A DNA stretch of 10,492 nucleotides from DASUPK01 sp036265435. Its GTDB lineage: Bacteria > Actinomycetota > Thermoleophilia > Solirubrobacterales > 70-9. The notes beneath the pieces are model-generated. The model made no database searches, was not told the DNA's origin, and saw only the letters and a program-made list of their open reading frames with translations. Below are positions 1 through 6,142 of this stretch, one piece after another (position 1 is the stretch's first letter; every line of letters begins with the position of its first letter). Location: positions 1 to 10,492 of the forward strand of contig DATAPB010000117.1 of the NCBI GenBank assembly GCA_036265435.1, read 5' to 3'. A program made the translations under genes and the position numbers.

Positions 1-900
<900 letters not shown>

Positions 901-921
901 CTCTCTACGTCACTCCTTTGC

Positions 922-1455
922 CTACGCCGCTGAAGCGACGCTCTTTCGAAGTTTCTCGAGCCTGTTGCGGATGCTCGTGTCCAAGACCAGGTTCCCGACC
1001 TGCACGACCAGCCCGCCGAGGATGTCGGGGTCCACTTTGCTCTGCAGCTCGACCGTGTCGCCGGTCTGCTCCTCGATCTCCGAGCCGATCCGCTTGACGA
1101 TCTCGGGATCCAACTCCACCGCGCTCGTCACGGTGACGCCGAGCCGCTTGTTCTCCTTGTCCCAGAGCGCGTCGTAGTTGCTGCGAATCCGGAAGATCGC
1201 CGGCATCCGGTGCTTTTCGAGCAACAGCTCCAGGAAGTTGAGTAGCTCCGGCTCGGCATCGGACACCGCCCTCTTCAGGCCCTCGATCTTCTCCGCCGAG
1301 GAGAAATAGGGGCTGAAGAGGAAGAGCTGCAGATCGCGGTTGTCCCTGAGCGCATCGACGAACTGCCCGAGCTGATCGCGGATCGCGTCGAGCTTCCCCC
1401 GGTCCTTGGCCGCCCCGAACAGGGCGGTTGCGTATACGCGGGCGATCTCCTCCAC
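922..1455 (-). CDS. atpH: F1 ATP synthase subunit delta
   Basis: Delta (OSCP-like) subunit of 177 residues, the usual length; it joins the top of F1 to the peripheral stalk formed by subunit b. The N-terminal helical domain opens with 'IARVYATALFGAAKD'. The C-terminal conserved block lies at about residues 142-170 and includes 'DPDILGGLVVQVGNLVLDTS'. The start is a GTG at 1453-1455 that shares one base with the TAG stop of atpF (TAGTG), so translation is probably coupled. A purine-rich stretch, CGGAGGGGG, at 1467-1475 can act as ribosome binding site. The gene is separate from atpF, in contrast to the fused b-delta protein of Mycobacterium. Nothing in it looks damaged. Confidence 0.96.
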   Translation of the reverse strand: MEEIARVYATALFGAAKDRGKLDAIRDQLGQFVDALRDNRDLQLFLFSPYFSSAEKIEGLKRAVSDAEPELLNFLELLLEKHRMPAIFRIRSNYDALWDKENKRLGVTVTSAVELDPEIVKRIGSEIEEQTGDTVELQSKVDPDILGGLVVQVGNLVLDTSIRNRLEKLRKSVASAA

Positions 1456-2057
1456 TAGCTGGCGGCCCCCTCCGTGACCTCGCCTGAGCCGTTCCCGCTC
1501 AGGCTGGAGAAATCCACCTCGGCGAGCGCCTCGTCGATCAGCCGCTTCTGGTCGTCCGGGTCGAGTGACTTCCGCGTCACCTTCTCGGTGGTCAGAACCG
1601 TCAGATCTGCGACCTCCTTGCGGATACGCTCGAGGGAGCGCCGCGTCTCCGCCTCGATGTCCCGGCGGGCGGCGGCCAGCAGCTCCTCTCGCTTCTCGCG
1701 TCCCTGCTCGGCGGCCTCGCTGGTGGTCGTCTCGGCCGTCTTGCGAGCGCGGGCGATGATGTCGTCCGCCTGCTCGCGCGCCTCCTTCAGGCGGCCCCGA
1801 TACTCCTCCAGGATCTCGTTGGCCTCCGCGCGGGTCTTCTCCGCCTCGTCGATGGAGTCGCGGATCAGGTTGGCCCGCTTGTCGAGCGCCTCCTGGATCC
1901 GCGGGAAGGCGACCTTGCTGAGGACGTACATCGTCACCCCGAAGACGAGCAGCGTCCAGATCATCAGCCCCAGGTTGGGTGAGACCAGGAAGCTGCCGCC
2001 GGAGTCACCCTCAGCGGCGAGCGGAACGACGGTCGTTGTCAGCGTGACTGGGTCCAC
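1455..2057 (-). CDS. atpF: Fo ATP synthase subunit b
   Basis: Peripheral-stalk subunit b, 200 residues. One membrane segment at about residues 28-50 ('LGLMIWTLLVFGVTMYVLSK') is followed by a long charged helix, about 55-165, rich in Glu, Arg and Ala, as expected for the dimeric stalk that holds F1 still against the rotor. The N-terminus carries about 27 residues before the membrane segment, longer than in E. coli b; some actinobacterial homologues also have such an extension. The start is a GTG at 2055-2057, only seven bases after the atpE stop, and no clear Shine-Dalgarno sequence is visible, so re-initiation after atpE is likely. A later start at Met32 would cut into the membrane helix and is less likely. 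The C-terminal tail is Gly/Ser-rich and probably disordered. Confidence 0.95.
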   Translation of the reverse strand: MDPVTLTTTVVPLAAEGDSGGSFLVSPNLGLMIWTLLVFGVTMYVLSKVAFPRIQEALDKRANLIRDSIDEAEKTRAEANEILEEYRGRLKEAREQADDIIARARKTAETTTSEAAEQGREKREELLAAARRDIEAETRRSLERIRKEVADLTVLTTEKVTRKSLDPDDQKRLIDEALAEVDFSSLSGNGSGEVTEGAAS

Positions 2058-2064
2058 TGCCGGC

Positions 2065-2346
2065 CTAGAGGAAGAAAGCGATCAGACCGAAGATGAAGGT
2101 GTAGAAGGCGACCGCCTCGGTCAGTGCGAAGCCGAGCCAGCGGATCTGCTGGAGGTCGTCCTTCATCTCGGGCTGGCGGGCGACGGACTCGATCTCCTTA
2201 CCGAAGATGAAGCCGATGCCGATGCCTGCCCCGATCGAGCCGAGACCGGCACCCACGCCCAGTGCGATCGCCTTGCCGGCGTCGGTGACTCCGGTGTCCG
2301 TGACGCCCTGGGATGCCTGGGCGAGCGGAACCAACACTTCAACCAT
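2065..2346 (-). CDS. atpE: Fo ATP synthase subunit c (rotor ring proteolipid)
   Basis: Subunit c, 93 residues, forms the membrane rotor ring that carries protons. Two membrane hairpin helices are seen: a glycine-rich first helix (about 25-50, repeated GxG spacing 'GAGLGSIGAGIGIGF') and a second helix (about 70-92). They are joined by the polar loop Arg57-Gln58-Pro59 that contacts F1. The ion-binding carboxylate is Glu77 in 'ALTEAVAFY'. Compared with the sodium-binding Ilyobacter ring, the Gln position is Ile and the residue after the Glu is Ala, which points to protons rather than sodium (inference). The N-terminus has about 20 extra residues before the first helix. The start ATG at 2344-2346 has AAAGGAG about ten bases upstream, the clearest ribosome site in the operon and fitting for a subunit needed in many copies. 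Confidence 0.97.
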   Translation of the reverse strand: MVEVLVPLAQASQGVTDTGVTDAGKAIALGVGAGLGSIGAGIGIGFIFGKEIESVARQPEMKDDLQQIRWLGFALTEAVAFYTFIFGLIAFFL

Positions 2347-2364
2347 GAATCAGCGCTCCTTTGA

Positions 2365-3306
2365 TTAGTGAGTTTCGGCGACGGCGCCGCCGATGTAGAT
2401 GGCAGAGAGGGTGGCGAAGATGAACGCCTGCAGCGTTGCGATCAGGCCGACCTCAAGAACGAAGAAGACGAATGCCAGGGGGAAGGTAAGGGCTCCGAGA
2501 GCCGAGAGGCCGAGCAAGACGGCCAGCCCACCTCCCATGAAGAGCAGCAGCAGATGGCCGGCGAGGATGTTCGCGAAGAGCCGCACCGAGAGCGAGACGA
2601 GCCGCATGAACTGGGAGAGCAGCTCGATGCTGAAGATCAGGGCCTTGCCGATCGGATTCATGCTCTCGAGCCCCGAGGGCAGGAAGCTCCGCAGGTAACC
2701 GATGAACCCCTTCTTTCTGATTCCCTCGATGTGGTAGCTGAACCAGACGACCAGGGTGAGGGCGAGGGCGAACGAGATGTTCGCCGTCGCGGCGTAGATC
2801 GCGAAGGTCGGAAGCGCCAGTCCGAACAAGTCGACGGTCTCGGCGCTGTTCGTCGGCAGCGGCAGGTAGCCGATCAGATTCGAGAAGGCGATGAAGAAGA
2901 AGAGGGTCGCCAGGAAGGGGAACCACTTGGTCGCGTATGAGGACGGGAGGTTCGTGCCCGTGATGTTGTTCTTGGTCACGTCGTAGGCGACCTCGACCGC
3001 GGCCTGGGTGCGGTTCGGCTTCAGCTGCATGTGGCGGGCGATGTAGACCATCACCCAGATCGTCAGCGCGCTCGCCAGCAGCAGGTAGAGGACCGCGCGG
3101 TTGATCGAGAGGTTGAGGGGCCCGAGGTGGATCGGAATCCAGTCGTGGAGCTTGAACTCGTCCTGCGGCTTGAACTCGTCGTTCTTGCCGTCGTTTCCGA
3201 AGATCAGCAGCAGCGCGATGGCGGGGATAAGCCACGCAGCGATGAAGACCACGATCTTGCCCAGGAACGAGAGGCCCTTGAGCCAATCGAAGAGACGGTT
3301 GGCCAT
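2365..3306 (-). CDS. atpB: Fo ATP synthase subunit a
   Basis: Subunit a, 313 residues, provides the proton half-channels beside the c ring. Several hydrophobic segments are visible: about 15-37, 70-90, 128-150, 160-188, 222-260 and 262-305. The essential arginine is Arg242 within 'SLSVRLFANILAGHLLL', the most conserved block of the family. The conserved 'NLIGYLP' lies at about 143-149. The start chosen is the ATG at 3304-3306, which gives the typical amphipathic start 'MANRLFDWLKGLSFLG'; the frame is open another 50 codons upstream but that stretch is Arg/Pro-rich and overlaps the preceding gene. The ATG shares one base with the TGA of the atpI-like gene (TGATG), and AGGAG at 3315-3319 serves as ribosome site. 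The TAA stop lies 18 bases before the atpE start. Confidence 0.97.
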   Translation of the reverse strand: MANRLFDWLKGLSFLGKIVVFIAAWLIPAIALLLIFGNDGKNDEFKPQDEFKLHDWIPIHLGPLNLSINRAVLYLLLASALTIWVMVYIARHMQLKPNRTQAAVEVAYDVTKNNITGTNLPSSYATKWFPFLATLFFFIAFSNLIGYLPLPTNSAETVDLFGLALPTFAIYAATANISFALALTLVVWFSYHIEGIRKKGFIGYLRSFLPSGLESMNPIGKALIFSIELLSQFMRLVSLSVRLFANILAGHLLLLFMGGGLAVLLGLSALGALTFPLAFVFFVLEVGLIATLQAFIFATLSAIYIGGAVAETH

Positions 3307-3680
3307 CAGGTCGGCTCCTGCGGCTCGGTCAGGCGCAGCAGGACGCGCGAGCCGAGGTGGAGGGTGAAGAGGATCGCCGCGAGGACGGCCGCGGCGAGGC
3401 CCGCGTCCTTGCCGGCCGTCAGGCCGATGATCAGCACGCCGAGCGCGACTATCCAAGCCCGCGCCAGGCCGGTGGCACCGAGCCAGCCCATGGCCGCCTT
3501 GCGATCACGCCGTGCGACCGCTCCCTCGATGGCGCGATTCGAGAGGAGCTCGATCCCGTACATCACGATCCAGATGCCCGCGACGGCCAGGTAGCCGGCC
3601 ATGGGGAAATCAGCCGCGATGAACACCGGGAGAGCCAGAACAAGGAGGACCAGGTCCAGGTAGCGCAGCAGGTTCGCCAT
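3306..3680 (-). CDS. Small four-helix membrane protein at the atpI position
   Basis: Protein of 124 residues, almost entirely hydrophobic, with four likely membrane helices at about residues 8-22, 27-46, 64-88 and 92-112 and a short acidic C-terminal tail ('LTEPQEPT'). It is the first gene of the atp operon and overlaps atpB by one base, which is where AtpI (ATP synthase protein I, implicated in c-ring assembly and ion uptake) or an analogue sits in many bacteria. The length matches AtpI, but I see no diagnostic motif, so the name rests on position and topology. The ATG at 3678-3680 is chosen because it opens directly into the first helix; the frame extends 48 codons further, but that part is non-hydrophobic and unconvincing. 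No clear Shine-Dalgarno sequence precedes it, so the start or a leaderless transcript remains open. Confidence 0.75.
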   Translation of the reverse strand: MANLLRYLDLVLLVLALPVFIAADFPMAGYLAVAGIWIVMYGIELLSNRAIEGAVARRDRKAAMGWLGATGLARAWIVALGVLIIGLTAGKDAGLAAAVLAAILFTLHLGSRVLLRLTEPQEPT

Positions 3681-3900
3681 CCGGGATGGCCCGGTCGCCC
3701 CGTTTGGTCCGTCTAAGGCCAGAGTCGACAACTGCTGACCCCAAATGTGATTTCGATGTCGAACGAGCGCATTGAGATGCTTGCCCCCCATCGTGAACGT
3801 CGGCCAACAAACCGGCCGCCGCATAGGTCACCCCCCGAACCGGCCGGAAGGGACGGCGAATGCTAGCGATTGGACCTCGACGGCGGAGTGCCTGTAAGAC

Positions 3901-3934
3901 GGAGCGGCCGCCGGCTTGGGTCGGCGGCCGCTCC
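3901..3934 (-). terminator. Perfect 13-bp hairpin, possible terminator
   Basis: The arms GGAGCGGCCGCCG (3901-3913) and CGGCGGCCGCTCC (3922-3934) are exact reverse complements around an eight-base loop. It is the strongest inverted repeat I found in the window. On the minus strand it follows the secreted-protein gene by about 90 bases and is followed by GTCTTAC, so there is no real U-tract. Actinobacterial terminators often lack one. It could instead be an RNA structure or end-stabilising element upstream of the atp leader. Confidence 0.5.
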
Positions 3935-3943
3935 TGGAGTGGA

Positions 3944-3967
3944 CGCGCCCGAGAGGGCTTGGGCGCG
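3944..3967 (-). terminator. 7-bp hairpin, middle of the three-hairpin array
   Basis: CGCGCCC (3944-3950) pairs exactly with GGGCGCG (3961-3967) around a ten-base loop. It stands nine bases from the 13-bp hairpin and has no U-tract. It is read as part of a composite terminator; the function is inferred from position only. Confidence 0.35.
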
Positions 3968-3983
3968 AACCTCGGTTCCGTTC

Positions 3984-4006
3984 CCCTGCCCCCGAGGGCG
4001 GCAGGG
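3984..4006 (-). terminator. 7-bp hairpin directly after the secreted-protein gene
   Basis: CCCTGCC (3984-3990) pairs with GGCAGGG (4000-4006), with two further C-G pairs possible inside the nine-base loop. On the minus strand it begins 19 bases after the TGA at 4026-4028, the normal place for a transcription terminator, although no run of U follows. Confidence 0.4.
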
Positions 4007-4025
4007 TCGTCGGGCCGAGTCTTGG

Positions 4026-4691
4026 TCAGAACGCGATCAGACCGAAGGCCCTGCCATCGACCAGCGGGGGCGCTGTGTCGGCCTGGCCGGCGACGTGTCC
4101 ATCGCTGTTGGTCCAGGTCCGCACGGTCAGCTCGCCACCCTCGATCTTCGATGCCGCGGTGACGGCATTCCCGACCGCCCCGGCTCCGGCACTCGTCGTA
4201 ATGGCCACGCCGGTGTCGATGCCGGCGAGACTGACCGTGTAGACGCCGGTCGCCTCGCGGTGGATGTGAATGGCGTCCTCGGCCTTGCTGGCACAGTCGA
4301 ACCCGGGTACCACCGCGTCCGGCTGATCCGGAGTCAGGGCCGACGTGTCGACGACCATCGAGGCCTTCAGCCAGCCCGTCTGGCACTCGCCGGGGGCGGC
4401 TCCGCCGAGCCTGGCCGCGTTCATCGCGTTCAGCGCGTTCGTCGCGCTGGCCGCGTTCGGCGCGACAGCGTCCGGCGCCAACTTCGGCGTCGTGACGGCG
4501 CCGTCGGCGAGCTTGTCGCTCGTCACCGCGCCGCTGCGGATGTTCTTCGCCTTGACGCTGTTGGGCTTCAGCTTGCCCGCCGCGTAGCCGAGGCCGCCCA
4601 TCGCCGCGAACAGCGCGACGAATGCGACCACCAGGGCGGGGGTGGGCAGGAAACGCCGTCGGCGACGTCCGTTGGGGTGCTTGGTTTCCAT
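4026..4691 (-). CDS. Secreted or membrane-anchored 'GAVT' repeat protein
   Basis: Protein of 221 residues with no enzyme motif. The N-terminus has a very basic n-region (Arg9-Arg13) and a hydrophobic segment at about 16-37, so it is exported by a signal peptide or stays anchored. Next comes a short repeat region (about 41-78) built on 'SVKAKNIRSGAVTS', 'DKLADGAVTT' and 'PKLAPDAVAP', then an Asn/Ala-rich linker. The C-terminal 120 residues look like a beta-rich domain with two cysteines (103 and 133) that could form a disulfide outside the cell. Proteins of this layout are frequent, usually as hypothetical proteins, in Thermoleophilia (from memory, not searched). The ATG at 4689-4691 has AAAGGAG at 4698-4704. 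An ECF-type promoter at 4727-4751 lies just upstream, mirror-image to that of the divergent anti-sigma/sigma operon, which suggests control by that sigma factor. Confidence 0.85.
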   Translation of the reverse strand: METKHPNGRRRRRFLPTPALVVAFVALFAAMGGLGYAAGKLKPNSVKAKNIRSGAVTSDKLADGAVTTPKLAPDAVAPNAASATNALNAMNAARLGGAAPGECQTGWLKASMVVDTSALTPDQPDAVVPGFDCASKAEDAIHIHREATGVYTVSLAGIDTGVAITTSAGAGAVGNAVTAASKIEGGELTVRTWTNSDGHVAGQADTAPPLVDGRAFGLIAF

Positions 4692-4726
4692 CTCGAGCTC
4701 CTTTGGGTTGGATTTCCAAGCCCAAG

Positions 4727-4751
4727 GACGGGTCCCACTCGTACTTATTCC
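4727..4751 (-). promoter_or_regulatory. ECF-type promoter for the secreted repeat protein
   Basis: Reading the minus strand, GGAAT (4751-4747) is followed after exactly 16 bases by CGTC (4730-4727). This fits the general GGAA(C/T)-N16/17-CGT(C/T/A) pattern of ECF sigma promoters. Transcription would begin near 4720, giving a leader of roughly 30 bases with the ribosome site at 4698-4704. The -35 context CGGAATAA is identical to that of the opposite promoter. Confidence 0.72.
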
Positions 4752-4777
4752 GCGGGCCCGGAACGGATTTGCGTCAC

Positions 4778-4802
4778 GGAATAAATCCGCGGCCCGCGCG
4801 TC
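4778..4802 (+). promoter_or_regulatory. ECF-type promoter for the anti-sigma/sigma operon
   Basis: GGAAT (4778-4782), a 16-base spacer and CGTC (4799-4802) match the opposite promoter in -35, spacing and -10; even the bases after the -10 are similar (CTTGG versus TTGG). The start point would fall around 4808-4811, so the leader before the ATG at 4821 is only about ten bases and contains TGGAG. This placement rules out a TTG start at 4803 and implies autoregulation by the sigma factor encoded downstream. Confidence 0.72.
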
Positions 4803-4820
4803 TTGGCAGATGGAGCACGT

Positions 4821-5624
4821 ATGGATCGCGATCGATCACAGAGGGAGCCCGACGAGCGGACCAGGCGAGACCTGACTCGCCTCGCGGACGGCTCGCTGGA
4901 GGGGTACCCACGCGTCCAGCTGGAGGCCCGCCTCGCCGCCTCGCCCACCCTGCGCGCGGCCCTCGAGCGCCAGCGGGCCGGTGCAGCCGCGATTCGCGGC
5001 CTCGAACTGGAGGCGCCCGCTTCTCTGAGAGCACGGATTGCGTCGGCAACCGCGAGCGCCGCCCCCAAGGCCGTCAGCCCTCCCCCGCGAAGGCTGCGCC
5101 GCCTCGCGATCGGCGGCGGCTTGGCGGGCGCGCTCGCCGCGGCGGCGCTCGCCGCCGTGCTCATCCTGCCGACCGGAGCCGGAAGCCCGAGCGTGCGGGA
5201 CGCGGCCCGTCTCGCGGAGCGGCCGTCCACGGCGGAGGTGAGCGTGGACTCGTCGAATCCGAAGCTCCTCGCCGCCGATGTCGAAGGCGTTCCCTTCCCG
5301 AACTGGTCCAACGAGTTCGGCTGGCGAGGGGTGGGTGTCCGCTCGGATCCGATCGGCGACCGTCAGGCCGAGACGGTCATCTACGAGCACGACGGCAAGC
5401 GCCTCGCGTACACGATCGTCTCCGGGAAGGGAATCGCCGCGCCCAGCGATGCGACCACGACGAAGCGAAACGGCGTCAACCTCCATGTCTTCGGAGAAAG
5501 CGGCCGGCGCGCGGTCACCTGGTGGCGCGACGGAAGAACCTGCGTGATCAGCGGATCGGGCGTGGGCGATCGCGAGTTGGTCAAGCTCGCGTCCTGGAAG
5601 GGCGACGGGGCGGTGCCGTTCTGA
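4821..5624 (+). CDS. Transmembrane anti-sigma factor with degenerate zinc-finger domain
   Basis: Protein of 267 residues with the layout of a membrane anti-sigma factor. A cytoplasmic N-terminal helical domain (about 15-60, 'LTRLADGSLEGYPRVQLEARL') is followed by a basic Pro/Arg stretch, one membrane helix (about 95-116) and an extracytoplasmic domain of about 150 residues ending in 'VTWWRDGRTCVISG' and 'ELVKLASWKGDGAVPF'. The N-terminal part follows the anti-sigma fold pattern, but the zinc ligands HxxxCxxC are absent: the matching stretch is ARLAASPTL (37-45). The ATG at 4821 is preceded by TGGAG; an upstream in-frame TTG at 4803 touches the promoter -10 and is rejected. The gene precedes the sigma gene, the reverse of the usual order. 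Expected role: hold the sigma factor at the membrane until an external signal releases it. The signal is unknown. Confidence 0.82.
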   Translation: MDRDRSQREPDERTRRDLTRLADGSLEGYPRVQLEARLAASPTLRAALERQRAGAAAIRGLELEAPASLRARIASATASAAPKAVSPPPRRLRRLAIGGGLAGALAAAALAAVLILPTGAGSPSVRDAARLAERPSTAEVSVDSSNPKLLAADVEGVPFPNWSNEFGWRGVGVRSDPIGDRQAETVIYEHDGKRLAYTIVSGKGIAAPSDATTTKRNGVNLHVFGESGRRAVTWWRDGRTCVISGSGVGDRELVKLASWKGDGAVPF

Positions 5625-5640
5625 CCGCGATCGCCGTCAA

Positions 5641-5650
5641 AAGGGAGGAG
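5641..5650 (+). promoter_or_regulatory. Strong Shine-Dalgarno sequence before a CTG codon
   Basis: AAGGGAGGAG lies 33 bases into the nominal overlap/gap after the anti-sigma stop codon region and ends six bases before a CTG at 5657-5659. It is in the right place for the sigma factor and is the best ribosome site in the window, yet no ATG, GTG or TTG follows at usable distance in frame. It therefore decides the proposed start. Confidence 0.6.
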
Positions 5651-5656
5651 CGCCGG

Positions 5657-6142
5657 CTGGATCCCGAGACCGCCGGAGATCACATCGACAGGCTGTTTCG
5701 AGTGGCGTGGGCGATGTGCGGCTCCCGCGACCTGGCTGAGGACCTCGTCCAGGAGACCTACGTCAAGGTCCTCTCCCGGCCCCGGTTCCTGCGACGAGAA
5801 GACGACCTCGGATACCTGGTCAAGGCGTTGAGGAACACCTGGTACAGCCACCTCCGTGACGAGCGGGTCCGGCGAGAGTCGACGGACTCCGGCGATCGCG
5901 CGCCCGACACGATCGCCGCACGGACCTCCGAGGGCGATCCCGAGTCCTCGCTCGAGGCCGCCGAGGTGCTCGACGCACTCGCCGAGCTCCCGAGGCCGTA
6001 TCGGGAGGCCGTGGCCGCCGTCGACCTTGCCGGCCTCAGCTATGCCGAGGCGGCGCGAGCGCTGGGGGTCCGCCAGGGCACGATCATGAGTCGCGTCTAC
6101 CGCGGGCGCGAGCAGGTTGCTCGCGCTGTGGGGGCGGGCTGA
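5657..6142 (+). CDS. ECF-family RNA polymerase sigma factor (sigma-70 family)
   Basis: From the proposed CTG start the product is 161 residues, typical for an ECF sigma factor with only regions 2 and 4. Region 2 covers about 10-72 ('RLFRVAWAMCGSRDLAEDLV', then 'QETYVKVL' and 'YLVKALRNTWYSHLRDERVR'); region 4 covers about 98-152 ('LDALAELPRPYREAVAAVDL', then the helix-turn-helix 'LSYAEAARALGVRQGTIMSR'). The frame has no ATG, GTG or TTG between a GTG at 5522, which would overlap the anti-sigma gene by about 100 bases without a ribosome site, and a GTG at 5702, which would remove part of region 2.1. CTG at 5657 has a strong Shine-Dalgarno; CTG at 5621 overlaps the anti-sigma stop but has a poor site. 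The protein probably recognises the paired promoters at 4727-4802. Its last 19 codons overlap the opposite-strand transferase gene. Confidence 0.88.
   Translation: MDPETAGDHIDRLFRVAWAMCGSRDLAEDLVQETYVKVLSRPRFLRREDDLGYLVKALRNTWYSHLRDERVRRESTDSGDRAPDTIAARTSEGDPESSLEAAEVLDALAELPRPYREAVAAVDLAGLSYAEAARALGVRQGTIMSRVYRGREQVARAVGAG

Larger units (their letters stand above)
3681..4025. other. Intergenic region: hairpin array plus presumed atp operon leader
   Basis: This 345-base stretch lies between the stop of the secreted repeat protein gene and the start of the atpI-like gene, both on the minus strand. The distal third (3901-4006) holds three perfect-stem hairpins listed separately. The part next to the atp operon (3681-3900) should contain its promoter, but I could not pick a convincing -35/-10 pair on the minus strand. 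It does hold a short dyad TTCGATGTCGAA at 3752-3763 and a weak five-pair hairpin at 3801-3818. Open frames across it are Arg/Pro/Gly-rich, unlike neighbouring proteins, and look like shadows. Confidence 0.6.

Noticed and set aside
3307..3456. 50-residue N-terminal extension of atpB
   Set aside because: Its composition is Arg/Pro-rich, it overlaps the atpI-like gene in another frame, and AGGAG plus a typical subunit a N-terminus support the ATG at 3306.
3752..3763. TTCGATGTCGAA dyad as a LexA/SOS box
   Set aside because: The actinobacterial SOS box is longer (TCGAAC-N4-GTTCGA); this has only five pairs and the wrong spacing.
3681..3824. 48-residue N-terminal extension of the atpI-like protein
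   Set aside because: It is not hydrophobic, no ribosome site was seen, and the ATG at 3680 opens straight into the first membrane helix.
3870..3975. A tRNA-like stretch with CTGTAAG and later GGTTCC, suggesting a tRNA-Tyr
   Set aside because: No 7-bp acceptor stem, no D-stem and no T-loop GGTTCGAAT in the right places; the region is better explained by the simple hairpins.
4622..5656. Long plus-strand frame upstream of and fused to the sigma factor
   Set aside because: It is Arg/Pro/Gly-rich, runs antisense to the secreted protein start, through the divergent promoters and in another frame across the anti-sigma gene; only the part after 5657 has family homology.
5702..6142. Sigma factor starting at GTG 5702
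   Set aside because: This would delete the start of region 2.1 that precedes 'VAWAMCGSRDLAEDL', and no Shine-Dalgarno sequence lies in front of it.
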